Below are positions 9,248 through 17,724 of a stretch of DNA of 64,000 bases, piece after piece. The stretch is from an uncultured Lachnospiraceae bacterium (GTDB lineage Bacteria; Bacillota; Clostridia; Lachnospirales; Lachnospiraceae): positions 62,001 to 126,000 of the forward strand of contig CALWBQ010000039.1 in the NCBI GenBank assembly GCA_944376125.1, given 5' to 3'. Numbering within the stretch: position 1 is the stretch's first letter; every line of letters starts with the position of its first letter. Made by a program: the position numbers and the translations under genes. Under the pieces are notes generated by a model, which had not been told where the DNA came from, did not search any database, and saw only the letters and a program-made list of their open reading frames with translations.

Positions 9248-10261
9248 ATGAAACGACTATTGCTTCTGACCACAGGCGGAACCATCGCTTCCGTAAAGAC
9301 GGAAAACGGACTGGCACCTGGCACCACCGGGGAAGAAATTCTTTCCTATATCCCAGAAGCCAAACATATCTGTCAGATTGACGCTGTGCAGATTTTCAAT
9401 CTGGACAGTACCAATCTTCAGCCAGAGCATTGGCTGGAAATCGCGGCAAAAATCCGAGATGAATATGATCGGTACGATGGTTTTGTGATCACCCATGGGA
9501 CAGACACCATGGCATACACATCTGCTGCGCTCTCCTATCTAATCCAGGATCCTGACAAACCAGTGATCCTGACCGGAGCCCAGCGGCCCATCAGCGCGGC
9601 CATCACAGATGCTACCAAAAATCTTATGGACAGCATTCGCTTTGCTGTCAAAGATGGAGTCCACGGCGTTTACATTGTATTTGACGGCAAGGCGATCCTG
9701 GGAACCAGGGCCAGGAAGGTACGGACCAAAAGCTACAGTGCATTCGAGAGCATCAACTACCCTGTAGCAGCTTTTATTGATGACAAGCGCATCCTCCAGT
9801 ATGTGGAGGCAGATGAAGAGCGGGGATCTGTCTGCTTTTACGACCGGATTGATCCCAGCGTCTTTCTTCTAAAACTAATCCCTGGGATGGAACCGGAAAT
9901 TCTTAGGTATATCGGCAGCCGGTATGATGCCATCATCATAGAAAGCTACGGCGTGGGCGGCATTCCCTTTTACGACAAACGAAACTTCCTGGAAGAGCTG
10001 GCTCGGCTAAGGGAGGCGGAAAAAATTGTAGTCATCGCTACCCAGGTTATGCTGGAAGGCAGCGATGCCGAGATCTATGAGGTAGGCTTTAAAGCGGTCA
10101 ATGAATACCACGTCCTCCAGGCTTACGACATGACAGTGGAGGCCGCTTCAGTAAAGTTAATGTGGATTCTGGGGATCACCCGAGACTTTGCAAAGGTGCG
10201 GGAGCTGTTCTATCGGCCGGTGGAACACGATATTGTGAGCACACAGCAGCTGGAAATTTAA
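9248..10261 (+). CDS. ansA: Type I (cytoplasmic) L-asparaginase
   Basis: 337 residues with no signal peptide, converting L-asparagine to aspartate and ammonia. The catalytic threonine motifs are both present: TTGGTIAS (residues about 8-15) and HGTDTMAYT (about 84-92). The start at 9248 has TGGAGG nine bases upstream. The 160-bp gap to bcp contains a small GGCGG/CCGCC hairpin (9181-9193), unusual for a divergent promoter region. It is followed after 47 bp by an M20 amidohydrolase in the same direction, likely co-transcribed in amino-acid/amide scavenging. Confidence 0.93.
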   Translation: MKRLLLLTTGGTIASVKTENGLAPGTTGEEILSYIPEAKHICQIDAVQIFNLDSTNLQPEHWLEIAAKIRDEYDRYDGFVITHGTDTMAYTSAALSYLIQDPDKPVILTGAQRPISAAITDATKNLMDSIRFAVKDGVHGVYIVFDGKAILGTRARKVRTKSYSAFESINYPVAAFIDDKRILQYVEADEERGSVCFYDRIDPSVFLLKLIPGMEPEILRYIGSRYDAIIIESYGVGGIPFYDKRNFLEELARLREAEKIVVIATQVMLEGSDAEIYEVGFKAVNEYHVLQAYDMTVEAASVKLMWILGITRDFAKVRELFYRPVEHDIVSTQQLEI

Positions 10262-10308
10262 AAAACCTGGCTTCAGAAAAAGCAGTTCATATCATCAAAG
10301 GAGAAGAA

Positions 10309-11619
10309 ATGGATATTTACGAACAGATCATCAAAGAAACCGACAAAATCACAGGAGAGCTGACCGCCCAGCGCCGGGATTTCCACAGATACGCGGAGAC
10401 CGGCTGGTTTGAAATGCGCACCTCTTCCATCATTGCGAGGAAGCTGACAGAGCTGGGATACGAAGTCCTTACAGGGAGTCAGGTCTGCAGAAAAGAATCA
10501 CGAATGGGAGTTCCGTCTGAGGAAGCCTTGGATGCCCAGTACCAGAGAGCTGCCGCCCAGGGCGCTGATCCAGAATTTTTAAAAGATACCAGGGACGGCA
10601 TGACCGGAGTTATAGGGATCCTGCGCTGCGGCGCTGGCCCTGTCATTGCCATGCGCTTTGACATCGACGCTCTGGGCGTGTTTGAGGAGACGGATTCCTG
10701 CCACCGCCCTGCAAGAGAGGGTTTCCGCTCTGTAAACGAGGGATTCATGCACGCCTGCGGCCATGACGCGCACGCAGCCGTGGGCTTGGGGGTTGCCCAG
10801 GTATTAATGGATATAAAAGGTTCGCTTCACGGCACGGTCAAACTGATCTTTCAGCCTGCGGAGGAAGGAGTTCGCGGAGCAAAATCTATCGTTGACAACG
10901 GCCACCTGGATGGCGTCGATTTCTTTCTCGGTTCCCATGTCACTCCCAAGAAAGACAGCGATCCGGCAGCGGTGATTCCAGGAAGCATCGGCTACTTTGC
11001 CACCACCAAATATGATGTGGTCTTCCATGGAAAAGCAGCTCACGCTGGCGGATCCCCTGAGCTCGGCCAAAACGTCATGCTGGCGATCGCAACTGCGATC
11101 CTGAATCTCTATGCGATCCCCCGCCACTCCGGCGGAGCTTCCAGAGTCAATGTGGGGACGGTCTGCGCCGGCAGCGGAAGGAATGTCATCGCCGATGAGG
11201 GGAAAATGGAGATCGAGGTTCGGGGAGAAACTTCAGAGATCAATCAATTTATGGAAGATTATGCAAAAAATGTCCTGGAAAACGCCGCCAGGATGCACGG
11301 CTGCACCTGCGAAATCAAGTTGATGGGAGCCGCCTATTCTATGAAAAGCGACATCTCCCTTATGGAGCGCATCAAGGCCGTGTGTGAGAACCATCTCAGC
11401 CTCCCGGTTTCCCAGCAAATGGCCGCTAAAGGCAGCGGCAGCGAGGATGTCTCCTATATGATGCGCCGTGTCCAGGAGCAGGGCGGCCAGGCTTCTTTTA
11501 TGAGGATCCTGACAAAAGAGGCCGGTCCTGGCCACAGCAGAACTTTTGACATTGACGAGAGCGCTCTCCCCAACGCAGTGAAAATTTTCTGCGGGGTGGC
11601 TTACGATATCTTAAAATAG
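10309..11619 (+). CDS. M20 family amidohydrolase, AbgA-like (p-aminobenzoyl-glutamate hydrolase subunit A homologue)
   Basis: 436 residues, the same length as E. coli AbgA and alike throughout: RRDFHRYAETGWFE near the N-terminus, MRFDIDALG, HACGHDAHAAVGLG (metal-binding His and Asp), IFQPAEEGVRGAKS (catalytic Glu pair), and a dimerisation insert with HAGGSPE. AbgA with AbgB cleaves p-aminobenzoyl-glutamate from folate breakdown; no AbgB partner lies beside it, so the substrate may differ. The start at 10309 has AAAGGAG upstream; the open frame to 10162 overlaps ansA and was rejected. Confidence 0.88.
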   Translation: MDIYEQIIKETDKITGELTAQRRDFHRYAETGWFEMRTSSIIARKLTELGYEVLTGSQVCRKESRMGVPSEEALDAQYQRAAAQGADPEFLKDTRDGMTGVIGILRCGAGPVIAMRFDIDALGVFEETDSCHRPAREGFRSVNEGFMHACGHDAHAAVGLGVAQVLMDIKGSLHGTVKLIFQPAEEGVRGAKSIVDNGHLDGVDFFLGSHVTPKKDSDPAAVIPGSIGYFATTKYDVVFHGKAAHAGGSPELGQNVMLAIATAILNLYAIPRHSGGASRVNVGTVCAGSGRNVIADEGKMEIEVRGETSEINQFMEDYAKNVLENAARMHGCTCEIKLMGAAYSMKSDISLMERIKAVCENHLSLPVSQQMAAKGSGSEDVSYMMRRVQEQGGQASFMRILTKEAGPGHSRTFDIDESALPNAVKIFCGVAYDILK

Positions 11620-11628
11620 GAGAGTACT

Positions 11629-12393
11629 ATGAAAAAATTTCGAACTTTGCGCCGCACGCTTCTCCCTCTGCTGTTTGTCCTTGCTATTCTCACCGGCTGC
11701 AGCCAGTCGGAATCAGAAACCGACTATTCCAAGCCGGAAAATTGGGCCTATATCGATACCGGAACCGTGGGCCGGGATGCCGATGTCTTCTTCATCTGCC
11801 CCTCTGTTTACAGCGGATCCGGGGATGATGGCCGCCCGATCATCCTGGCCGGATTTTCGCAGGGAGCTGATATGTGTCTGAGACTGATGAAAGACTTCTT
11901 TGGCCAAGACGGCCGGATGGATCAGCTCATCGCCTGCTACGCCATTGGCTAGCGGGTAACAGAAGATGATCTGCAGGAATTCCCCCACTTGAAAATGGCC
12001 TCCAGGGAGAGCGATACCGGCGTCATCATCTCCTTCAACAGTGAAGCTGAAAATGTGGCAGATTCCCTGATGATCCCTGCCGGAACCAGAACCCTGGCCA
12101 TCAATCCTCTGAACTGGAAAACGGACAGCACATTTGCTGACAAAAGTCTCAACAAAGGGGCCTGTTTTACGGATTACAGCGGTTCCATCCTCACAGAGAT
12201 ACCGGAGCTTACCGGGGCATACGTTGACCCAGTGCGAGGGGCCTTAAAAGTCCCTGATGTCTCCCCAGACGACTACCCTGCCGGGCTGTCCATCTTTACA
12301 GACGGCATCTACCATCTGTATGATTATCAGTTTTTTTACCGGAATCTCCAGGAAAATGTGCAGGCCCGGATCCTCGCATATATGCAGCAGTAA
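11629..12393 (+). pseudogene. Decayed DUF3089-type alpha/beta-hydrolase lipoprotein (internal deletion plus nonsense codon)
   Basis: One reading frame encodes a lipoprotein N-terminus (LTGC), YIDTGTVGRDADVFFICPSVY, then a nucleophile-elbow segment GFSQGADMCLRL, and is stopped by TAG at 11950-11952. The same frame continues without another stop to 12393 (RVTEDDLQEFP to YMQQ). The TAG replaces what is expected to be Trp in AIG-W-RVT (TGG to TAG). In addition VYSGSG joins DDGRPIILAG directly around 11820, whereas DUF3089 proteins have roughly 100 further residues there. Two independent lesions make a functional product unlikely. It sits 9 bp after the AbgA-like gene. Confidence 0.8.
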
Positions 12394-12504
12394 AATCCTC
12401 AACAGTGGGATCACACACCTAGAATTTAATATTTCTCAAACATTTCTTCAACACTTCTGATACATTTGAGATGTAACATACAGCCCATGAAGGAGGCGCA
12501 TAAC

Positions 12505-12747
12505 ATGTCAAAATCAAAACTTGTGGAAACAAATGAGAAGATTGCTGAGGGCGTGACCGACGGATTTCAGAAAATCGAAGACAGCGTGGTCGGCACATAT
12601 AAGAAGGTCGAGGACAGTGTCGTCGGCACGTACAAGAAAGTAGAAGATGCGTTTGTAGACAAATTTCTGACCCATGAAGGCGAATCTGTGGAAGACGCAA
12701 AAAAGCGCCTCGCCAGAGAGCAGGCTGAGCGCAAAGAAAACGGCTGA
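12505..12747 (+). CDS. Small helical protein with tandem KVEDSVVGTYK repeats, function unknown
   Basis: 80 residues, highly charged, no signal or membrane segment. It contains near-identical 11-residue units (KIEDSVVGTYK, KVEDSVVGTYK, KVEDAFVDKFL) predicted to form an amphipathic helix or coiled coil, then an acidic/basic tail ending in ERKENG. Start at 12505, with AAGGAGG eight bases before; the frame is open further upstream but without a ribosome site. It is monocistronic, followed by a strong terminator at 12788-12819. Such small repeat proteins occur in Lachnospiraceae; I do not recognise a function. A phasin-like or surfactant-like helical role is only a guess. Confidence 0.75.
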   Translation: MSKSKLVETNEKIAEGVTDGFQKIEDSVVGTYKKVEDSVVGTYKKVEDAFVDKFLTHEGESVEDAKKRLAREQAERKENG

Positions 12748-12787
12748 TCTGGTGATGGCCATGAAACCCAATCCATAAGACAACTGA

Positions 12788-12819
12788 CCCGCATGACAGT
12801 GATGCGGGCCAATTTTTTT
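12788..12819 (+). terminator. Rho-independent terminator of the small helical protein gene
   Basis: Stem CCCGCAT (12788-12794) / ATGCGGG (12802-12808), 7-nt loop, followed by CCAA and a run of seven T (12813-12819), about 40 bp after the stop codon. Confidence 0.85.
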
Positions 12820-12938
12820 CATCCAAAAAAATTCAGATGCCGTCTGTAAGGCTCTGACATCCTTCCTTGGCACGTATGCAGATAGCAGTCACGCGGCCGT
12901 ACCAAGAGTTAATCTCCGGAATCAGCCGTTTCAGGAAA

Positions 12939-13850
12939 TCACATTGACTGCTCTAGAAATTTCTTTCCCTCCAGCAGTCCCTGCTCTACCGCCTCGATGC
13001 TGCCCTCATAAGCCGAATCCTCATGCTCCAGGCTGATGGTCCCATCATAGCCGCAGGCTTTCAGCATCGAAAGAAGTTTTTTCCAATTCAGCTCTCCCTG
13101 CCCAGGAATCCGGTAGCTCCACCAGCTGAAATCCGTCAAGATCCCGGTTCGGGCAAGCTGTTCCCGGTCAATAACGCAGTCCTTGGCATGGACATGAAAA
13201 ATCCTCTCTTTAAACTCTTCGATAGGGCCATAGGGATCGATCATCTCCCAGACCAGATGGCTGGGGTCGTAGCACAACCCGACTTTTTCGCTTGAAAGGC
13301 GCCTAAATATCTCTTCCCACATCACAGGGGAGATGGCGATATTTCCCATGAGAGGGCAATTTTCAAAACACAGCTTTACATTGTTTCTTTCTGCCAGTTC
13401 CACCAATGGCTTAAACAACTCCACAACCCGGTCCAGACTGCGGATAGGGATCTTGCGGATCATATTTCCCCGATCTTTCAACGCGGGATCCCGGTCGTAG
13501 ATCCCCTCCTCGATAGTCTTGTCGATGCCGGTAGAGGTAACAACTTTCTCAATTCCCAATTCTCCTGCAAACTTGATCCTCTTTTTCAGTTCTTCGATGT
13601 GTTCTCTCGCCTCGGCATGATCCGTGCTCAGATAATTGCGGCAGTATATCAGTGCCGTCACCCCGATCTTCCCTTCTCCCAGAACCTTTTCGAACGCCTC
13701 CCTGTCCAGGGGAAGCATGGGACCACATTCCAGATCTGTAAAACCGTTGGCAGACGCCCAGCCGGCCACCTCCTCCAGTCTCTGAAATCTCTTGCTTCCG
13801 GAGTGCCTGGCCTGCTCCACCAGGGCATTAGTCAAAAATCCTATCTTCAT
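12939..13850 (-). CDS. Sugar phosphate isomerase/epimerase family TIM-barrel protein (cassette A)
   Basis: 303 residues of the AP endonuclease 2/xylose isomerase-like superfamily. Putative metal ligands lie on strand ends as in IolE and tagatose epimerases: E163 (CFENCP), D195 with H198 (YDPSHL), H219/H221 (HVHAKD) and E275 (SLEHED). It is clearly paralogous to the protein at 22923-23795 (shared ENCPLMGN, HVHAKD, GILT/GILY...WW.YR.PG). Last gene of the cassette A operon, downstream of a second isomerase. Likely isomerises, epimerises or cleaves a keto-sugar made by the neighbouring Gfo/Idh dehydrogenase; the exact reaction is unknown. RBS GAGGAAG. Confidence 0.85.
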   Translation of the reverse strand: MKIGFLTNALVEQARHSGSKRFQRLEEVAGWASANGFTDLECGPMLPLDREAFEKVLGEGKIGVTALIYCRNYLSTDHAEAREHIEELKKRIKFAGELGIEKVVTSTGIDKTIEEGIYDRDPALKDRGNMIRKIPIRSLDRVVELFKPLVELAERNNVKLCFENCPLMGNIAISPVMWEEIFRRLSSEKVGLCYDPSHLVWEMIDPYGPIEEFKERIFHVHAKDCVIDREQLARTGILTDFSWWSYRIPGQGELNWKKLLSMLKACGYDGTISLEHEDSAYEGSIEAVEQGLLEGKKFLEQSM

Positions 13851-13908
13851 CTGTCACACTTCCTCCCTATTCCTCTGCCGGCCTGTCTGTTTTCCCGGCA
13901 AGCGGCAA

Positions 13909-14742
13909 TTATACAAACTTTTTCAGATAATCTACTGCTTTCTGGTAGCGCTCGAATGAGACCTCCCCCTTTTCGTATTCTACGACGGCCCAGTCATCCG
14001 GCCCCATAGCCTTCTTTAAAGCATCCATCAGTCTCCGGTAATCCATATCCCCGGTTCCCAGATCCACATATCCCTCCTGCTTCTGAGCAAAGGTCTTTTT
14101 GCCTTCCATCATCTCTTTTTTATAGTCCCGCAGATGAACATAGCGGAACCTGTCCGGAGCCGCCTCGATCAGCCCGGCAGGGTCATACCCGCTGACCGCG
14201 GCCCAACCAGTATCCAGGGCGAAATTGACCTTGGGCGCGTGTTCCATCAGAGAGAGGAACAGAAGGCCCTCATTTTCAAATTCCCAGCAGTGATTGTGGT
14301 AATTGACCGAAACCCCTCTGTCTGCCGCCTTTTCGGCCATTTCATTCAGATTTTCTGCCATCTTTTTCACCGCCTGCGGGTTTCTCAGAACCGGATCCCG
14401 CTCCGCCTCCTCAGCAGTTGAAGGCCCTGCTCCGATCATGCCAGTGAGAATAATATTTTTATAGGGCATGACCTGAAGAAATTCTGCCCCCTTTACAATA
14501 CTCTCCTCCGCCGCCTCCGGTTTATTCAGCAGATCCATCCACTGGATCGATACATGGAGCCCCGCCAGGTACAGTCTCTGGCTGTTCAGCGCCTCCAGCA
14601 GGTACTCCCTCTTGTCCAGTCCGAAGAATCGGGAGCCGATCTCAACCCCCTCGCAGCCTGCACTCTTCAGGCCCCTGAGAATATTCTCTGTCTCTGTCAA
14701 AATTCTGTTTGTAAATAAAACTGCATGGCATCCTATTTTCAT
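13909..14742 (-). CDS. Sugar phosphate isomerase/epimerase family TIM-barrel protein (cassette A, second type)
   Basis: 277 residues, same superfamily but a different branch: NYHNHCWEF (H149, H151, E154), LDTGW (D177), YVHLRD (H203) and VVEYE (E255/E257). It precedes the other isomerase by 58 bp and follows the MalG-type permease by 18 bp in the cassette A operon. The HNH..EF pattern resembles IolE/YcjR-like proteins that act on 2- or 3-keto sugars. Start at 14742 with AAAGGAG upstream. Substrate unknown. Confidence 0.84.
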   Translation of the reverse strand: MKIGCHAVLFTNRILTETENILRGLKSAGCEGVEIGSRFFGLDKREYLLEALNSQRLYLAGLHVSIQWMDLLNKPEAAEESIVKGAEFLQVMPYKNIILTGMIGAGPSTAEEAERDPVLRNPQAVKKMAENLNEMAEKAADRGVSVNYHNHCWEFENEGLLFLSLMEHAPKVNFALDTGWAAVSGYDPAGLIEAAPDRFRYVHLRDYKKEMMEGKKTFAQKQEGYVDLGTGDMDYRRLMDALKKAMGPDDWAVVEYEKGEVSFERYQKAVDYLKKFV

Positions 14743-14760
14743 ATTCGTTTCTCCTTTGCA

Positions 14761-15603
14761 TCAGCTTTTTACTGCTCCTGCTATCCCGTCGACAAAATAC
14801 TTCTGGAGGAAAATGTACAGCAGGATGATGGGGATGACGCTGATAAAGCCTCCGGCGGCGATCCCAGTCCAGTCTACTGTATTCTCACCTTTAAATGCGT
14901 AGAGTCCCACTGCAAGCGTTCTGGAGCTCGGGTTGTTCAATGTCAGAACCAATGGAAGCAGAAATGCGTTCCAGGTCCAGATCGTCTGCATGATGACCAC
15001 TGTGATGGAAATAGGCTTACCCAAAGGCATCATAATATACCAGAAGGTCTTGAAAAAACTGCATCCGTCCACCTTGGCCGCATCCTCCAGCTCATTGGGG
15101 ATCCCCTGAAAATATCCGGAGAACAGCATAAGGAAGATCACATGGGCCCCTCCGGACTGGGCCAGGATCAGTCCGGTTCTGGTCCCAACCAGCCCTGCGC
15201 TGCGGATGACCTGGTACGTGGGGATGATGGTGCTGACCAGGGGAATAGTAATGCTTGCCAGAAAGATGGACAGCAGCACTTTCTTCCCGACAAAGTCGTA
15301 CCGGCCCAGGGCGTATCCCGCCGTGATGGTCATAACCAGGACAATGATCACAGAGAAGATCGTTACGATAACCGTATTAATAAAATATGTACTGAAATTT
15401 GCCTTCGTCCATATGCGGATAATATTATCCAGGGTAAAGGTCTCCGGGATCAGGCTCAGACGGTTTGCAAAAAACTCGTCGTTGGTCTTGAACGATGCCG
15501 ACGCCATCCACAAAAATGGATACATCCACAATACCCCTATGACAATCAGAACCGCGTGGGATATCAGCGTTTTCACTGTTTTTTTTGATTTTGTTTGTTT
15601 CAT
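14761..15603 (-). CDS. Carbohydrate ABC transporter permease, MalG/UgpE type (cassette A)
   Basis: 280 residues with about six membrane helices. The N-terminal helix is followed by DEFFANRLSLIPETF, and the EAA loop is ELEDAAKVDGCSFFKTFWYIMMPLG, typical of CUT1-family sugar permeases. ATG at 15603 chosen over the open frame to 15630 because it gives the usual short cytoplasmic basic start (MKQTKSKK). Lies 46 bp after the MalF-type permease. No ATPase is encoded in the cassette, so a shared MsmX/UgpC-type ATPase elsewhere is expected. Confidence 0.92.
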   Translation of the reverse strand: MKQTKSKKTVKTLISHAVLIVIGVLWMYPFLWMASASFKTNDEFFANRLSLIPETFTLDNIIRIWTKANFSTYFINTVIVTIFSVIIVLVMTITAGYALGRYDFVGKKVLLSIFLASITIPLVSTIIPTYQVIRSAGLVGTRTGLILAQSGGAHVIFLMLFSGYFQGIPNELEDAAKVDGCSFFKTFWYIMMPLGKPISITVVIMQTIWTWNAFLLPLVLTLNNPSSRTLAVGLYAFKGENTVDWTGIAAGGFISVIPIILLYIFLQKYFVDGIAGAVKS

Positions 15604-15649
15604 AGCCACCTCACCGTTTCTTTCTATCACTCGATCCGATTCCTGCCGG

Positions 15650-16597
15650 TCAGATCTGAGATTTGCTATTCAGCTTTGCCTTCGCTATATTGAGGATGAT
15701 TCCAATAACAATAACGGTAATTCCAAAGAGGATCGCTGCCGCGCTGGCATATCCAAGTCTTGGCATTCCCATCTCGCTGGAAAATGCCTGCCGGTAGACA
15801 AAGGTTCCGATAACATCTGTGGCATAGTAAGGACCTCCCTCCGTCATAGTCTTTACAATATCGAAGACCTTTAGGGAATTGATAGCGCATAAGATAGCGA
15901 TCACGCCCCCGATAGGAACAATCAAGGGCAGCACGATGTGGAAGAAGGTCTGTCGTCGGTTAGCCCCGTCAATGGCAGCCGCCTCATACAAATCCTTGGA
16001 CACACCGGACAGACCAGCCAGCCAGTAGATCATGTAGGTGCCGCAATCCTTCCAAACAGAAATCCCTACTACCGTATACAGGGCGATAGAACCGTCGCTC
16101 AGGAATTGAACCGGCTCATCTATGATGTGCAGAGTCTGCAGCAGCGCGTTAACCGGCCCCGATACGCCAAAGATAAAGATCATAATAATTCCCACAATAG
16201 ACGCCGTGGTGATAACTGGAAGAAAGAACATCGTCCGGTAGACGACTCTTCCTTTCATCCTGTCATTGTTCAGGATATAGGCCAATATCAGCGATACCAC
16301 CAGCTGACAGGGGACCAGAAGAAGGGTGTACTTGAAACTATTTATAAAGGCATTCCAGAACAGGGAATCGTTGATCAGCTCCAGATAATTTCCTAGGCCC
16401 GCAAAATCAGCGCTGCTGGTAAGGCCGGACCAATCCAAAAGTGAGTACTGGATGCTGCAGATAATCGGATATCCCTGAAATACGATATAAAAAATCAATG
16501 TCAGCGACATAAACAGCCAGCACCAGAGATTGACGGAATGTCTCTCTCTCTTTTTTCTGGCGCTGATCGTCTGTGTTTTTCCTGCTTGTGCTCTCAT
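15650..16597 (-). CDS. Carbohydrate ABC transporter permease, MalF/UgpA type (cassette A)
   Basis: 315 residues. Basic N-terminus (SARKKRERHS), then six hydrophobic helices. The EAA loop DLYEAAAIDGANRRQTFFHIVLPLI and GGPYYATDVIGTFVYRQAF near the C-terminus are hallmarks of CUT1 sugar permeases. Partner of the MalG-type permease in the same operon. Start at 16597 with GAGGGATAAG upstream. Confidence 0.92.
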   Translation of the reverse strand: MRAQAGKTQTISARKKRERHSVNLWCWLFMSLTLIFYIVFQGYPIICSIQYSLLDWSGLTSSADFAGLGNYLELINDSLFWNAFINSFKYTLLLVPCQLVVSLILAYILNNDRMKGRVVYRTMFFLPVITTASIVGIIMIFIFGVSGPVNALLQTLHIIDEPVQFLSDGSIALYTVVGISVWKDCGTYMIYWLAGLSGVSKDLYEAAAIDGANRRQTFFHIVLPLIVPIGGVIAILCAINSLKVFDIVKTMTEGGPYYATDVIGTFVYRQAFSSEMGMPRLGYASAAAILFGITVIVIGIILNIAKAKLNSKSQI

Positions 16598-16634
16598 TCT
16601 TATCCCTCATTTTTCTGTAACAATTCAGACATTT

Positions 16635-17708
16635 CTAAATAACCGGCATCCCGTTCCAGACAGAATCAATGATTCTCTGAATTTTGATTCCGTATAAAAT
16701 ATCTGTCTCAGGCCGTCTGTTCTCCGCTATGCAGCGCACAAAATTCGCTGCGTTTTCACTGGCCGCCAGCATTTCCGGATGTTCGGCTGCCTCCCAGCGG
16801 CTGTTTTGCGGCGCTGCCGTAATCTGCTCCGCTTTCCCGGTAAAGCCTTCACCTCTCCGGCGCGGCTGATAGATAACCGCCAGGGGACTCTCCATGGAAA
16901 ACCGGACGATTCCCAGTTCCCCAATAATCTCCAGCTGGTTTCCCAGAGCGCCGACTCTGCTGGTCAGCGCGCTGAACAGAACGCCTGTGTCCGTAAATCC
17001 CTGGAGGACTGTACAGTCATCATTTTCCACCGGCTCCATGCGGCCGCCCTCCATCCGTTCTTTCACGCATATCTTTCCATTTCCGTCCAGCTTCTGAAAC
17101 TCTCCGGCTCCTTCCCCTAAAAGGTAAAAAAATGTATCAAATATATGGCTCCCGAAATCTCCCAGGGAACCGCTTCCGGATAGTTTTTTCTTCAACCTCC
17201 ACTCTCTCGGCACCGCCTCGTTGGCCAGCCTTCCGCCTCCCATCGTGTGGCGGTACACGTAAATCGTTCCCAGCTCTCCCCCTGCGATCATCTCGTGGAT
17301 CTTCTGCAGAGCCGGTATGTTTCTGTAATTGAAATTTACCATGTGGATCCTGGAGGACGCCTTTGCGGCATCCTCCAGTCCCTCCAGGCCGTCCTCTGAG
17401 ATGCCTACAGGTTTTTCGCAGAATACGTGTTTTCCTGCCCTCAGCAGTCTTTCCACGTAGTCCACATGGGTAAAATTAGGGGTACAGATGCTGGCGCCGT
17501 CGATCTGATCCAAAAACTCGTCAAAGTCCCGGCAGATACGGATCCCTCTTCCTTCCTTCTGAGCCAGCCATTTCTCTGCCATTTCAAGGTTCTGATCGTA
17601 TACTGCCGTCACCCGGGCAGCCTCTGCCATTCTGTATCCATCTAAGTGAGCCGCTGCGATCCCGGTGCTTCCTCCAGTGCCGATGATGCCGATTCTGACT
17701 GCACACAT
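16635..17708 (-). CDS. Gfo/Idh/MocA family NAD(P)-dependent sugar oxidoreductase (cassette A)
   Basis: 357 residues. N-terminal Rossmann fold with GIIGTGGSTG (about 6-15), CTPNFTHVDYV, and the family EKP motif (VFCEKPVGIS, with Lys in catalysis). The C-terminal alpha/beta substrate domain carries GDFGSHIFDTFFYLLG, where the His is the usual catalytic residue. Oxidises a sugar or cyclitol hydroxyl to a ketone using bound nicotinamide cofactor. Paralogous to the protein at 23792-24850. Start MCAVRIGIIG at 17708 preceded by GGAGGG; the longer frame to 17798 runs back into the binding-protein gene. It sits between the binding protein and the MalF permease. Confidence 0.9.
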   Translation of the reverse strand: MCAVRIGIIGTGGSTGIAAAHLDGYRMAEAARVTAVYDQNLEMAEKWLAQKEGRGIRICRDFDEFLDQIDGASICTPNFTHVDYVERLLRAGKHVFCEKPVGISEDGLEGLEDAAKASSRIHMVNFNYRNIPALQKIHEMIAGGELGTIYVYRHTMGGGRLANEAVPREWRLKKKLSGSGSLGDFGSHIFDTFFYLLGEGAGEFQKLDGNGKICVKERMEGGRMEPVENDDCTVLQGFTDTGVLFSALTSRVGALGNQLEIIGELGIVRFSMESPLAVIYQPRRRGEGFTGKAEQITAAPQNSRWEAAEHPEMLAASENAANFVRCIAENRRPETDILYGIKIQRIIDSVWNGMPVI

Positions 17709-17724
17709 ATCCGTCCCTCCATCT

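Noticed and set aside
11950..11952. TAG as a recoded (pyrrolysine) codon
   Set aside because: The same gene also lacks a large internal segment, and no sign of pyrrolysine machinery is in the window; pseudogene is simpler.
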